DNA of 64,000 nt from Verrucomicrobiaceae bacterium (GCA_024232965.1 JACKQF010000003.1:310001-374000), one strand, 5' to 3'. Counted from the first letter of the stretch, positions 27,186 through 37,337 are shown. Notes: generated from the letters alone by a model not told the origin. Translations and numbers: made by a program.

Positions 27186-27941
27186 ATGACGTTGGAATTC
27201 TTGAAGCGGGGGAACTCGTTGCTGCTGGTCGCGATGCTTTCGGTTGTGGGCCCCTGGGCGTTGACGGCGCAGGCCCAGGGCGATGATCCGTTGACGCCTG
27301 AGATCCGAATGCAGATCAGCGAAATCCAGGACCTGCAGACGCGCCAGCGTTACACGGATGCCTTGCAAAAACTGGATGAACTGGAGGCGGCCCATCCTGA
27401 GGTTGCGGACATTTACAACATCCGTGGTTCCATCTGGCTGGCGGGTCCGTTGCGGGATTATGACAAGTCCAAGGAGCAGTTCGAAAAGGCGCTGCAATTG
27501 CGACCCAACGCGATGGCGGCTCTGTTTAACATGGCGGAGTTGGAGTTCGTCGTTCATCACTTCGATGTCGCAGAGAAAAAGTTCGCAGCGCTCCTGGCCG
27601 ACGCTCTGAAAATCCCGCTTCCAATCCGCCACCTCATTCTCTACAAACAAGCGGTGTGCATGGTGAAACAGGGTAAAATCTCTGATGCCGAGGAGTTGGT
27701 CAAAAAGAACTTCACATTCATGGATGACACACCTGCCTACTACTACACGAATGCGGCGGTGGAGTTCCAAAAAGACAACAAACCCAAAGCGCAAGAATGG
27801 ATGGCACGGGCAGAGGCTATATTTGGCAAACAGGCGATCACTCCTTATGTGGACACACTGGTGGAGGTTCGTTGGCTGCCTCACATAGGGCTCCCAGAAC
27901 TGAAGGAATCCACCGCCCCTGCGGAGGCTCCAGCGAAGTAG
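27186..27941 (+). CDS. Secreted TPR-repeat protein
   Basis: A 251-residue exported protein. It begins with a basic segment and hydrophobic core ('NSLLLVAMLSVVGPWALTAQAQ'), a normal signal peptide. Three to four tetratricopeptide repeats follow, for example 'RYTDALQKLDELEAAHPEVADIYNIRG' (in part) and 'KEQFEKALQLRPNAMAALFNMAELEF'. Such repeats bind other proteins; no enzymatic domain is present. It stands 56 bases after the CAAX protease gene and 11 bases before the hydantoinase gene on the same strand, so all three could share a transcript. Confidence 0.72.
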   Translation: MTLEFLKRGNSLLLVAMLSVVGPWALTAQAQGDDPLTPEIRMQISEIQDLQTRQRYTDALQKLDELEAAHPEVADIYNIRGSIWLAGPLRDYDKSKEQFEKALQLRPNAMAALFNMAELEFVVHHFDVAEKKFAALLADALKIPLPIRHLILYKQAVCMVKQGKISDAEELVKKNFTFMDDTPAYYYTNAAVEFQKDNKPKAQEWMARAEAIFGKQAITPYVDTLVEVRWLPHIGLPELKESTAPAEAPAK

Positions 27942-27952
27942 CTGCGCGGCTC

Positions 27953-30900
27953 ATGTGGCGGATATCGGCAGACACCGGAGGCACGTTCACGGACTGCTTT
28001 GCGCTGGATCCGGCGGGGCGGCAAGTGCGTTGCAAGGTTCTGTCGTCGGGTTGTCTGCGCGCTCGCGTTGTTACGAAGTCGTCGCGCATGGTTGGAGTGG
28101 AGGGGCTAGGTGCTGTCGATCCAAAGGTGTTGGTGGGATGGCGGTGCAGGCGAGTCGGAGAGGCTGGAAATGGAATACGGGTCACTGTCGCTGAGTCGGC
28201 AGACGGAGTGCTTGTCTTCGAATTGGAGTCGGCAGCTTTTGATGTGGGAGAGTTGATCGAACTGCACACGGGAGAAGAGGCTCCTGTGCTGGGAGTTCGC
28301 CTGCTGACCGGAACGGCACCAGGGGCGGACTTTCCTCCGATGCGGATGCGGTTGGCGACGACGCGTGCGACGAATGCTTTGTTAGAGGGGAAAGGAGCAC
28401 CGACGGCCTTGTTTGTGACCGAAGGATTCCGTGATCTTTTGGTGATTGGGGATCAACGTCGATCGGATCTGTTTGCCCTGTCACATGCTCCGCGGGCTGT
28501 GTTTGCAAAGACGGTGGTGGAGGTGCGTGAGCGCTTGGCAGTCGACGGCACTGTTCTCTTGGATTTGGATGAAGCAGCGCTGCGGGTGGCGGCATCCGAT
28601 GTGGTGGAATCAGGTGTCCGGCACGCCGCAGTGACGCTGTTGCATGGGTATGCTCATCCACAGCATGAACGCAGGGTTGCGGAGATCTTGGTGACGGCGG
28701 GTTTTGATCATGTGTCGATCTCGTCTGACATTGCTCCCTTTGCGAAGCTCTTGATCCGTGCGCAGAGTACCGTGGCGAATGCGACGCTGACGGGACCGGT
28801 GGATGCGTTTGTGCGTGGTGTGTCGGAGCCGCTGAAGGCTGCGATGGCGGGTGCGCCTTTGCAAATGCTGACGAGCGCGGGTGGCCTGGAGTCGGCTGCG
28901 ACGATCCGGCCGAAGGATCTGCTCCTTAGTGGTCCGGCAGGCGGGGCGATGGGAGCGGCAACTGCGGCGGAGCAAATGGGATGCGCCAAGGTCTTGACGC
29001 TCGACATGGGCGGCACAAGCACAGACGTCGCACGCATTGATGGTCGGCCAGGGTATCGCTTTGTGCAAAAGGTGGGCGGTATGGAATTGATGGCACCGTG
29101 CGTTGCTATTGAGACGGTGGCGGCAGGCGGTGGATCGATCTGTGCCTGGACACCTCTTGGATTGAGAGTCGGACCAGAGAGTGCGGGTTCGGACCCTGGT
29201 CCAGCATGTTATGGCAAGGGCGGTCCTCTGACGATCACGGATGTGAATGTGCTGCTGGGTCGCTTTGATCCTGCGTTGGCGCCGATTCCTTTGGATGTCA
29301 ATGCGGCTAGGTTTCGGGCGGAGGAACTGCGAAGTGCCATGGGCGAGTCCATGACGCTTGAGGCTCTGCTCAACGGGTTGCTGGGTCTGGCGGTGGAACA
29401 GATGGCGGACGCAATGCGGCGGATCTCCGTGGCAGAGGGTTTTGATCCGGCGGAGTACGGCTTGCTGGCCTTTGGTGGCGCAGGGCCGCAGCATGCCTGT
29501 GATGTAGCGATGCGATTGGGCATGAAGACGGTGCTGGCACCTCGTCAGGCGGGAATCCTCAGCGCGGTGGGCCTCGATGGCGCGCAGCCAGAGCGCTTTG
29601 CCCAGCGGCAGACGGTCGCTCGGGTGGATGAAATGCAGTCGCAACTTCCGGAGTTTGTTCGCGAGCTTTCTGCGGAGGCTAGCATGGCTCTTGGCGATGC
29701 AGCGAGTGAGGTGACGCAATTGGTGCTGATCGAAATGCGACTGCGTGGGCAGGATCAACCGCTCCAGGTCGTGTGGCAAAGCGGGGATGACCTGACGCAG
29801 TTGTATCGCACTGCCTACGAACGCCTGTTTGGTTATGCGCCATCCGCAGAGCGTGTGATCGAGGTGGTCAGCGTGCGTGTTTCGGTGAGGGCTTCAGGAG
29901 AAGCGGCTGCAAAAAGCATGCCGCAGGATTGGCTGCCTATTCCTGGCATGGAGGACCAAAAAAAGCAGCGTTTGATTCAAGATGCGTTTAGCACGTTGGT
30001 GGTGCTACCGGGCTGGAAGGTGGAGTCTCTTGGCGATGTCGGCTATCGTTTGCGGTGGGAAGGTGTCGCGAGCGTGACTGCTGATGCTGGCGGGCTTGAG
30101 TTGCTACAGCGAGATCTCTTGCGCCATCGGTTGCACAGTCTCGTGGACGAGATGGGCGCGCTTTTGTGTCGCACTGCGATCTCGACCAACATTCGCGAGC
30201 GGTTGGACTTTTCTTGTGCGGTCTTGGATGCGGAGGGGCGCTTGATTTCAAGTGCGCCTCACATTCCGGTTCACTTGGGAGCGCTGGGCGTTTGTGTGCG
30301 TGAGGCTGTGCGTGGTTTTGAGTTGGGAGAAGGGGATACCTTGATCACGAATCATCCAGCGTTTGGTGGTTCCCATCTTCCAGACATCACTCTGATCACT
30401 CCGGTCTTTTCAGCTGATGGTGGTGCCTTGCTAGGGTATGTGGCGAATCGGGCGCATCACGCGGAGATCGGTGGCATGGCACCGGGGTCGATGCCGCCGG
30501 ATGCGAAGTGTTTGGAGGAGGAAGGAGTGGTGATCTCGCCGCGATACTTGGTGAGGTCGGGTCAGTCTTGTTTTGATGAGTTGGCAGAACTGTTCAGCCA
30601 GGGGAAGTTTCCGACGCGATCACTGTCGGACAACCTGGCGGATCTGCATGCACAGCTTGCTGCGAATCGTCAGGGCGTCGTCCGGTTGCGTGATCTGGCA
30701 GAAGATGCGGGAGAATCGTGGGCCCCACGCCTGAAGGACATTCTGGATCATTCGGCTTCGGTTATGCGATCCGCATTGCAAAGGATTCCTGAGGCCTCGC
30801 AGGCGGAACAAAAGCTGGATGATGGAAGTGTGATCGCCGTGAATTTGAAGCGCGATGGGGATGGTCTGGTGATCGACTTTTGCGGCACATCGGGAGTTCA

Positions 30901-31648
30901 TCCAGGCAACCTGAATGCGACTACGGCGATCGTGCGAAGTGCCGTATTGTATGCGCTGCGTGTTTGGTTGGCACAGGACTTGCCGTTGAATGAAGGTCTG
31001 CTGGCACCGGTGAACCTGGTGTGTCCAGAGGGCATGCTGAATCCCAAATTCACCGGTGACGCTGTGCGCGATCCTGCAGTCGTAGGTGGTAATGTCGAAG
31101 TCAGTCAGCGTTTGGTGGACACTCTCTTTTTGGCGCTGGGTGTTCAGGCTTGCAGCCAGGGAACGATGAACAATCTGCTGTTCGGTAATGATCGCTTTGG
31201 CTATTACGAGACCGTTGCAGGTGGCGCAGGTGCTGGAGATGGGTATGCGGGCGCCAGTGCCCTGCACACGCACATGACCAACACGGCAATCACGGATGCG
31301 GAGATCTTGGAGATGCGTTTTCCCGTGAGGCTCTGGCGATTTGCCGTGCGTGGCGGCTCAGGTGGGGAAGGCTGTTGGGCGGGAGGAGATGGCGTGGTTC
31401 GGGAGTTTGAGTTCCTAACACCGCTGACCGTGTCGATGCTGACTCAGCATCGTATTGAGGTGCCTTACGGAATGAATGGCGGTGGCCCTGGGTGCTGCGG
31501 CGAACAATGGCTGCAACGGTTCGCAGGTGGCGCTCCCGAGCGCCTGCCCGCAAGTGTCCGCGTAGCGGTGCAGTCGGGAGATCGCCTGACGCTGATGACA
31601 CCCGGTGGTGGTGGTTATGGTCAGGCTAAGATGGATTCGATGACGTGA
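27953..31648 (+). CDS. Hydantoinase/5-oxoprolinase, fused A and B subunits
   Basis: A 1231-residue cytosolic enzyme joining HyuA and HyuB. The N-terminal half has ATPase-type motifs 'ADTGGTFTDCF', 'TTRATNALLEGKGAPTALF', 'LTLDMGGTSTDVA' and 'FGGAGPQHACDVA'. The C-terminal half (from about 710) has 'LVDEMGALLCRTAISTNIRERLDF', 'NHPAFGGSHLPDITL' and the terminal 'TPGGGGYG'. This order and size match eukaryotic-type ATP-dependent 5-oxoprolinase (about 1280 residues), which opens 5-oxoproline to glutamate; hydantoins are the other possible substrate. The ATG at 27953 directly precedes the 'RISADTGG' motif. Its last 28 bases overlap the DUF1501 gene on the opposite strand. Confidence 0.87.
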   Translation: MWRISADTGGTFTDCFALDPAGRQVRCKVLSSGCLRARVVTKSSRMVGVEGLGAVDPKVLVGWRCRRVGEAGNGIRVTVAESADGVLVFELESAAFDVGELIELHTGEEAPVLGVRLLTGTAPGADFPPMRMRLATTRATNALLEGKGAPTALFVTEGFRDLLVIGDQRRSDLFALSHAPRAVFAKTVVEVRERLAVDGTVLLDLDEAALRVAASDVVESGVRHAAVTLLHGYAHPQHERRVAEILVTAGFDHVSISSDIAPFAKLLIRAQSTVANATLTGPVDAFVRGVSEPLKAAMAGAPLQMLTSAGGLESAATIRPKDLLLSGPAGGAMGAATAAEQMGCAKVLTLDMGGTSTDVARIDGRPGYRFVQKVGGMELMAPCVAIETVAAGGGSICAWTPLGLRVGPESAGSDPGPACYGKGGPLTITDVNVLLGRFDPALAPIPLDVNAARFRAEELRSAMGESMTLEALLNGLLGLAVEQMADAMRRISVAEGFDPAEYGLLAFGGAGPQHACDVAMRLGMKTVLAPRQAGILSAVGLDGAQPERFAQRQTVARVDEMQSQLPEFVRELSAEASMALGDAASEVTQLVLIEMRLRGQDQPLQVVWQSGDDLTQLYRTAYERLFGYAPSAERVIEVVSVRVSVRASGEAAAKSMPQDWLPIPGMEDQKKQRLIQDAFSTLVVLPGWKVESLGDVGYRLRWEGVASVTADAGGLELLQRDLLRHRLHSLVDEMGALLCRTAISTNIRERLDFSCAVLDAEGRLISSAPHIPVHLGALGVCVREAVRGFELGEGDTLITNHPAFGGSHLPDITLITPVFSADGGALLGYVANRAHHAEIGGMAPGSMPPDAKCLEEEGVVISPRYLVRSGQSCFDELAELFSQGKFPTRSLSDNLADLHAQLAANRQGVVRLRDLAEDAGESWAPRLKDILDHSASVMRSALQRIPEASQAEQKLDDGSVIAVNLKRDGDGLVIDFCGTSGVHPGNLNATTAIVRSAVLYALRVWLAQDLPLNEGLLAPVNLVCPEGMLNPKFTGDAVRDPAVVGGNVEVSQRLVDTLFLALGVQACSQGTMNNLLFGNDRFGYYETVAGGAGAGDGYAGASALHTHMTNTAITDAEILEMRFPVRLWRFAVRGGSGGEGCWAGGDGVVREFEFLTPLTVSMLTQHRIEVPYGMNGGGPGCCGEQWLQRFAGGAPERLPASVRVAVQSGDRLTLMTPGGGGYGQAKMDSMT

Positions 31649-33105
31649 CCGTGAACGTCAGTGAGCCTGCGCTCGATGCCGTTGTGATAGTAGCTTAACC
31701 GCTGGTGATTGATGCCGAGGATGTGCAGCATGGTGGCGTGCAGATCGTAGATCGTCGCAATGTTTTCCTGCGCCTTGTGGCCAAAATCATCGGTGGCACC
31801 GTGGCTGTAGCCTGCCTTGACGCCTGCGCCTGCGAGCCAAACGGTGAAGCCGGCGGGATTGTGATCGCGTCCGTTTGCGCCTTTTTGGAAAGTGGGCATT
31901 CGACCAAATTCAGTGACAAACGCTACCAGTGTATCCTGTAGCATACCTCGCTGTTTAAGGTCCTTCAGCAGGGCGGCGGCGGGTTGATCAAGGATCGGTC
32001 CGTGCACCGCATATTGATCAGCGATCTTTTTGTGGCCGTCCCAATTACCGACGCCTTCGCCCATGGCGTAGGAGCCGTTAAAGAGTTGAACGAATCTGAC
32101 GCCTCGTTCGAGCAGGCGCCGCGCTAGTAGGCAATTGCGACCAAAGCCAGCCTTGTTGGTGTTGCTGTCATTGAGGCCGTAAGCTTCCTGGGTGGCGGCG
32201 TTTTCAGAGGAAAGATTCGACACATCCGCTGCCGCTAATTGCATCTTTGCGGCCATCTCGTAACTGGCGATGCGCGCCATTAGATCAGTATCTCCAGGAT
32301 TTTGCTCAAGGTGGGCCACGTTCATGCGCTTGATGAAATCGCGTGCTGCGCGGTCATCGCGCTCGCTGATGGAGGCTGGCCTTTGTAGATGCGGGATGGG
32401 TTTGTCCGCATTGAAGGCGGTGCCCTGAAACACGGCGGGGAGGAAGGCGCTGTTCCAGTGATTCGGGCCGGACTGCGGGACACCGCGTGGGTCAGGGATG
32501 GCGACGAAGGCGGGTAGATCTTGGCATTCGGAGCCGAGCGCATACGTGAACCAACTACCCATGGCGGGAAAGCCGTCCAGGATGTAGCCCGTGCTCATTT
32601 GATTTTCCGCGGGGCCGTGAGTGTTGGACTTGGCGGTCATGGAATGGATGAAGCACATGTCGTCCGCCAGCTCTGCGAGGTTGGGCACGAGGTCGCTGAT
32701 CATTTTTCCCGATTGGCCGCGCGGTTTAAACTCCCAGAGTGGCTTGATCAGATTTCCCTGGGCACCTTGAAACGTAATCAAACCATCCGAGCCGGGCATC
32801 GGAGTGTCATGTCGTTTCACGAGCTCCGGCTTGTAGTCGAAGGTATCAACATGACTCATGGCGCCGGAGCAAAAAATAACGAGCACTTGTCGCGCGCTCG
32901 GTATGCCGGGGGTAGCACGCGGCGCGTGAGGGTGTGACGGATCGATCTGCGGACGCCAGGGGGTGACGTCTTCGGCGTTTAGTTTGCCTTGTTGCCCCAG
33001 AAGCGATGCCAGTGCGATATTGCTGAGACCTGCGGAGGTGTGGCGGAGAAAGGCGCGGCGATCCAGGAGGCTTCGCCCGGCTGAGGTGATGGTGGATGCG
33101 TCCAT
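31621..33105 (-). CDS. DUF1501 protein with Tat signal (first copy)
   Basis: A 494-residue exported protein of the DUF1501 family, distant relatives of sulfatases and alkaline phosphatases. The N-terminus has a twin-arginine signal ('LLDRRAFLRHTSAGLSNIAL'). Family marks include 'VLVIFCSGAMSHVDTFDYKP', 'NTHGPAENQMSTG' and 'VAFVTEFGRMPTFQKGANGRDHN'. DUF1501 proteins nearly always pair with DUF1549/DUF1553 proteins in Planctomycetes and Verrucomicrobia; the pair may act on complex or sulfated polysaccharides in the periplasm, but this has not been shown biochemically as far as I know. Here the partner gene ends four bases upstream. Confidence 0.88.
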   Translation of the reverse strand: MDASTITSAGRSLLDRRAFLRHTSAGLSNIALASLLGQQGKLNAEDVTPWRPQIDPSHPHAPRATPGIPSARQVLVIFCSGAMSHVDTFDYKPELVKRHDTPMPGSDGLITFQGAQGNLIKPLWEFKPRGQSGKMISDLVPNLAELADDMCFIHSMTAKSNTHGPAENQMSTGYILDGFPAMGSWFTYALGSECQDLPAFVAIPDPRGVPQSGPNHWNSAFLPAVFQGTAFNADKPIPHLQRPASISERDDRAARDFIKRMNVAHLEQNPGDTDLMARIASYEMAAKMQLAAADVSNLSSENAATQEAYGLNDSNTNKAGFGRNCLLARRLLERGVRFVQLFNGSYAMGEGVGNWDGHKKIADQYAVHGPILDQPAAALLKDLKQRGMLQDTLVAFVTEFGRMPTFQKGANGRDHNPAGFTVWLAGAGVKAGYSHGATDDFGHKAQENIATIYDLHATMLHILGINHQRLSYYHNGIERRLTDVHGHVIESILA

Positions 33106-33109
33106 GGGG

Positions 33110-36100
33110 TTAGGGAAGGTAAAGAAATTCGCTGGAGTTCAACATTGCGCGGCAAAGGGTGATGAGGCCATTCTGGCTCACGAGATTCCGTGCATCGCTC
33201 AATTCACTGGGGGTCGGGGCGCGCGTGAAGAGCAGTGCAAAGGCTCGCCTAACTTGAGCGTCGGTGTTTGCGCCAACCTCCTTTTGCAAGCGCTCGGCGA
33301 GTCGTTGAGATTGCTGCAAGAGGAAGGGGCTATTGAGAAGGCTGAGCGCTTGAATGGAGGTCGTCGAACGACCACGCCGTGGGGCGATCTGACCTGCGTC
33401 AGGGCAATCAAAGCCGCCGAAGGTATCGTCCAGTTGCATGCGGGGCTTACGCTGGTAGATCATGCGACGAAAGGTGTCTGGTTCAAATTCGCTCTTGGGT
33501 TTGTAGACGCGGACGTAGTTTTCGTTGGGCTCAAAGAGGTTGAACCCTGGCCCACCCATGCGCAGATCAAGATTGCCACACACCTGGAGGATGGAGTCTC
33601 TCAGGGGCTCAGCCTCCATGCGCCGTGCGGGAAAACGCCAGAGATAGCGGGCATCCGCGTCCATGGCCGCGGCTTCTGGCCGGATCTGCGAGCTTTGCTG
33701 AAAAGTGGCGCTGGTCAGGATCAGGCGCTGGATGTGCTTGAGCGACCAATGGTGAGCGATCAGTTCGGATGCGAGCCAATCGAGAAGCTCGGGATGGGTG
33801 GGCTTGACACCGTTGATTCCAAAGTCGCTCGGTGTGTCGACGAGGCCGCGTCCAAAGTGATACTGCCAAAGGCGGTTCACGATCACGCGAGCGGTGAGAG
33901 GATTGTCCTTGGCCATGATCCAGTCTGCGAGAGCGAGCCGACGTTGGGGTTCAGTGATGTCGGAGGGAAGAGGATACTTGGGACCGATCTGTGTGAGTGT
34001 GCCGGGCGCAATGATCTCGCGTGGTTGCAAGGGATCGCCGCGATAAAGGCGATGGGTCGCGGGTGGTTCCTCAAACTTTCCGGCATAGACCTTGGGCTTC
34101 TCGCTGAGTTTGGCGATGCTGCTCAAGAGTGTGCCGCGCTGTTCCGAGAGTGATCGCACGGCGGCCACTTGATCCGTCGGCACTCCGTTCAAGGTGGGGA
34201 TGCTGCGGATGCGATCACTGTAGCTGACGGGTAGTCGATCAGCGGATGAGGCGAGTGTGTGCCAGAGTTTGCCGTCGGTGGATGACTCGATGAGGTAGTC
34301 TGTGGCGACACGGTCCGAATAAACTTTTTTGCCAGTGGATTGATCGCGTCCCCACTGAATGCGGCTGATGCGCTCGACCTTTGGGAATTCGATCTGTGCC
34401 CAACCCGTGCGGGCTTTGGAGATCCAGCTCTTGGGGTTGCCGAACTCGCCATCATTGAGATGGGCGAGTTGATGAATGGGCAGCGCTCCATCGCGATAAG
34501 TGCCGCTGGCAGTGGCTTTGCCTCCGTTGCTGGACAGCGCAACATTGCGAGATGAAGCGTCTGCGGTGAAGATCTCCAATTCATCGATGCAAGGTTCTGA
34601 GCCCGTGCAATCGCGGATGGTGAAGCGCACGAATTTGGCATCGGTGGGTTCAAAGGTCTCGGTGTTGGTCAGGTGGCTGACGGCCGCGCGGAGATGGGGT
34701 TGGATGGGTTGAGTATCCTTCTTGGTTTGCGGATCCACTTCTTCAAAGAGCATAAGTTCGGCGACGGTGGGCGCGGGTTTTGTGCCTTCGCGGAGAATGA
34801 TCACGGAGTCGGTTCCAAAGTTGTGGATGCTGGCTGGGCGGAGGCCGCTCCAGCGTTTCTCATTGGCGATGGCCGGGCTGCCGTCGGCAAATTTAGATTG
34901 ATCGATGTTGGCGATCTGGATCTGGTCGGTGGTCGTTTTTAGATCCCCGTCCGCATCGAAGACATAGCGTGCATCCTTGGCGTGGCTGGTCCAGGCGCCC
35001 CATGAGATCCAGACGCGGTGGCGACCTGTGATGGACGGCTTCCAGAGGAAGAGATCGCGGGGCTTGGTGCCATCACCTGACTTCCAGTAGCGATAGCTGA
35101 AGCCGAGATTGGGAAGGCGTGCGGCATCGCCTGGATCGCTCATCTGCCCGCGGTCGCGACCGGCGGTGTACTCGATGGGTGTGCCGTTGCTGGGTTGCTC
35201 AATGGCGATGCAGCCCGCGTCGCCGGGTTTCGTCGGGGGCGGGGAGCTGTCATCGAGAAGCATGCGTCGCGTCGGTTGCGCGAGTGGTTGAAATGCAGCG
35301 AGCTGCGAATCGATGAGGGCTTGGCTCTTCTTGAGTTTTTCAATCTCAACGAGGCGCTGATCCTGATCGGGTGGCGTGAGTGCTCGCTCTCCGTGCTGCA
35401 CGCCTTCCAGCATGGCGCGGATTCTGTAATAGTCGGTCTGTGGAACCGGATCAAATTTGTGATCGTGACAGCGGGCACAACCAAGGGTGACGCCGAGAAA
35501 GGTGGCCCCAACCGTGTTCACCATGTCGTGGAGTTCATCCGCACGTTGATTGGCGCGCAGCACTGGGTCCTGCCCTTTCACCTGATCCCACGAACCAGCG
35601 ACGAGAAATCCCGTGGCTGCATCGGCCCCGAGTTGATCGCCAGCGAGTTGCTCGCGGACAAACTGATCGTAAGGCACGTCGTTGTTGAAGGCCTGAATGA
35701 CGTAGTCCCGATAGTACCAAGCGTTGGGGCGCTCTTGGTTCATTTCAAAACCATTGCTTTCGGCGAAGCGCACGATGTCCAGCCAATGCCGCGCCCAGCG
35801 TTCGCCGTAGTGGGGGCTATCGAGGAGTTCATCGATCAAGTGCTCGGTCGCGGACTTCGGGGCCTTTTGATAGGCTGTAGCAAAGGCCGCTGCCTGCTCG
35901 GGCGTGGGAGGGAGTCCGATGACGTCGAGATAGAGGCGGCGCAGCAGGACGGCGCTATCTGCTGGAGGATTGGGGGCGATGCCGCGCTCCCGCAGTGTCG
36001 CCTGCACAAACGCGTCAATGGGGTGCGCCGCGCCAACCGGAACCGTTGGTCGTTGGATGGGCTGATGACTCCAGTGCTTCGCGACACTCGCGGCGGGCTC

Positions 36101-36475
36101 GCTCTTGGAGGTCAACACAATGCCGGAGGGCCACTCTGCGCCTGCGCTGACCCAGTCGCGCAGGATCTGAATCTGTGTTGGATCCAGGGCGGCCACACGA
36201 CTGCTCTTGGGCGGCATCGTCAGGTCCTTGTCCTTGCCAGTGATGTAGCGGAGCAGGGGGCTGGCCTCGACATCGCCGGGAACGATCGCAGCTTTGTCGC
36301 TGTCGCCGCCTTTGAGTGCAGAGGCGCGTTCGTCGAGTCGGTAGCTGCCCTTTTGTTTGTCTGCGCCGTGGCAGCTGACGCAATGCGACTCAAACAGCGG
36401 GCGGATATCGCGCTCGAAGTCAGGCTTGGCCATTGCCGATGAAGCGGCGAATAAAAAGATGACGGCGGTTCTCAT
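33110..36475 (-). CDS. PSD1 protein: cytochrome, DUF1549, discoidin-like and DUF1553 domains
   Basis: A 1121-residue exported protein. After the signal peptide (MRTAVIFLFAASSAMA) comes a PSCyt1 domain with heme motif C32VSC35H36 and 'TMPPKSSRVAALD'. DUF1549 spans about 130-340 and holds another 'CARCHDH' motif. The middle carries carbohydrate-binding-like segments, the second resembling an F5/8 (discoidin) domain ('RTGWAQIEFPKVERISRIQWG'). DUF1553 closes the protein ('NPLTARVIVNRLWQYHFGRG', 'RRPRxxxT' region). Expected location is the periplasm. It lies between a GntR regulator (19 bases upstream) and a DUF1501 gene (4 bases downstream), so it is probably a regulated operon for a specific compound. 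ATG 36475 is chosen for the signal peptide. Confidence 0.88.
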   Translation of the reverse strand: MRTAVIFLFAASSAMAKPDFERDIRPLFESHCVSCHGADKQKGSYRLDERASALKGGDSDKAAIVPGDVEASPLLRYITGKDKDLTMPPKSSRVAALDPTQIQILRDWVSAGAEWPSGIVLTSKSEPAASVAKHWSHQPIQRPTVPVGAAHPIDAFVQATLRERGIAPNPPADSAVLLRRLYLDVIGLPPTPEQAAAFATAYQKAPKSATEHLIDELLDSPHYGERWARHWLDIVRFAESNGFEMNQERPNAWYYRDYVIQAFNNDVPYDQFVREQLAGDQLGADAATGFLVAGSWDQVKGQDPVLRANQRADELHDMVNTVGATFLGVTLGCARCHDHKFDPVPQTDYYRIRAMLEGVQHGERALTPPDQDQRLVEIEKLKKSQALIDSQLAAFQPLAQPTRRMLLDDSSPPPTKPGDAGCIAIEQPSNGTPIEYTAGRDRGQMSDPGDAARLPNLGFSYRYWKSGDGTKPRDLFLWKPSITGRHRVWISWGAWTSHAKDARYVFDADGDLKTTTDQIQIANIDQSKFADGSPAIANEKRWSGLRPASIHNFGTDSVIILREGTKPAPTVAELMLFEEVDPQTKKDTQPIQPHLRAAVSHLTNTETFEPTDAKFVRFTIRDCTGSEPCIDELEIFTADASSRNVALSSNGGKATASGTYRDGALPIHQLAHLNDGEFGNPKSWISKARTGWAQIEFPKVERISRIQWGRDQSTGKKVYSDRVATDYLIESSTDGKLWHTLASSADRLPVSYSDRIRSIPTLNGVPTDQVAAVRSLSEQRGTLLSSIAKLSEKPKVYAGKFEEPPATHRLYRGDPLQPREIIAPGTLTQIGPKYPLPSDITEPQRRLALADWIMAKDNPLTARVIVNRLWQYHFGRGLVDTPSDFGINGVKPTHPELLDWLASELIAHHWSLKHIQRLILTSATFQQSSQIRPEAAAMDADARYLWRFPARRMEAEPLRDSILQVCGNLDLRMGGPGFNLFEPNENYVRVYKPKSEFEPDTFRRMIYQRKPRMQLDDTFGGFDCPDAGQIAPRRGRSTTSIQALSLLNSPFLLQQSQRLAERLQKEVGANTDAQVRRAFALLFTRAPTPSELSDARNLVSQNGLITLCRAMLNSSEFLYLP

Positions 36476-36494
36476 GGTTGAGGTGAAATGGGGT

Positions 36495-37190
36495 CTAACG
36501 AGGTTCGAAGCCGAGGTCGGTCGCCGCAGTGCGCAGATGGGAAAGCATGGCGCGTTTGGCAGCCTTCGGATCGCGACGTGTGATCGCTTCCAGGAGAGTG
36601 GCATGTTGCTTGATCGGGTTGTCTTCTCGAGCCCGCTGGTAGCCGAGTTTCAAGCCCGCCTGGAGGAGTTCGGACAGCGAGTTCAGCACCAGCTCGGCAA
36701 TCTGGTTGCCCGCCAATTTGGCGATGGTGCGATGAAAATTCATGTCCGCGTGCACACGATCCGCGAACGAAGTGGCATTAACGAGTTGTTCATGGACCTG
36801 GCGAAGCTCGATCGCCTGGGCCGGGGTGCAGTCGGCGGCGGCGAGCGCGGCCAACTCGGGTTCCAACATGGTGCGGAGTTCGATCAATTGGCGCAGGCGC
36901 TGCGTTTGGTTGGGAATGAGCAGTTCTAGGGAACCATTCAGCGGTTTGTGAAGCCGATCCACGGCGCGGATACCGAGCCCCTGACGGATCTCAAGCAGTC
37001 CCTGCTGTTCCAAGCGCTTGGTGGCCTCGCGCACGACGCTGCGACTGACGCCCATGCTTGCGGCAAGATCACGCTCCGTCGGAAGCCATTCGTCCGAAGG
37101 AAGCGATGATCGCTCCCGAATCTGAGCAGCGAGTTTTTGGCAGACTTTTTCAACCAACGAAGGTGGTCGTTCAATGGCGTCGATGAGCAT
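36495..37190 (-). CDS. GntR-family (FadR/FCD subfamily) transcriptional regulator
   Basis: A 231-residue regulator with an N-terminal winged helix ('WLPTERDLAASMGVSRSVVREATKRLEQQGLLEIRQGLG', in parts; residues about 35-75) and an all-helical FCD ligand domain ('LRQLIELRTMLEPELAALAA', 'HADMNFHRTIAKLAGN'). FCD regulators usually sense organic acids or sugar acids and repress the genes beside them. It is the first gene of the operon with PSD1 and DUF1501. A FadR-type palindrome 20 bases before its start codon suggests autoregulation. Confidence 0.88.
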   Translation of the reverse strand: MLIDAIERPPSLVEKVCQKLAAQIRERSSLPSDEWLPTERDLAASMGVSRSVVREATKRLEQQGLLEIRQGLGIRAVDRLHKPLNGSLELLIPNQTQRLRQLIELRTMLEPELAALAAADCTPAQAIELRQVHEQLVNATSFADRVHADMNFHRTIAKLAGNQIAELVLNSLSELLQAGLKLGYQRAREDNPIKQHATLLEAITRRDPKAAKRAMLSHLRTAATDLGFEPR

Positions 37191-37209
37191 GAAAATAGAT
37201 TTGGTAGGG

Positions 37210-37220
37210 TGGTCTGACCA
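37210..37220. promoter_or_regulatory. FadR-type operator palindrome TGGTCTGACCA
   Basis: An exact 11-base inverted repeat with one central base lies 20 bases upstream of the GntR-family start codon and 117 bases upstream of the divergent SDR gene. It equals the core consensus TGGTCNGACCA known for FadR-type GntR repressors. A pair of direct repeats GCAGTAGT (37256-37263 and 37271-37278) lies further into the same divergent spacer. Binding by the adjacent regulator is inference. Confidence 0.65.
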
Positions 37221-37337
37221 ATACGGTTTTGGGGTGAGGAATCTTTCAGCGGGGTGCAGTAGTTTAGGAGGCAGTAGTCTAGAGCAACGTTATTGGCAGG
37301 GGGTTGCGTTGTGAACTGGGTCGGCGATAGTCGGCGG

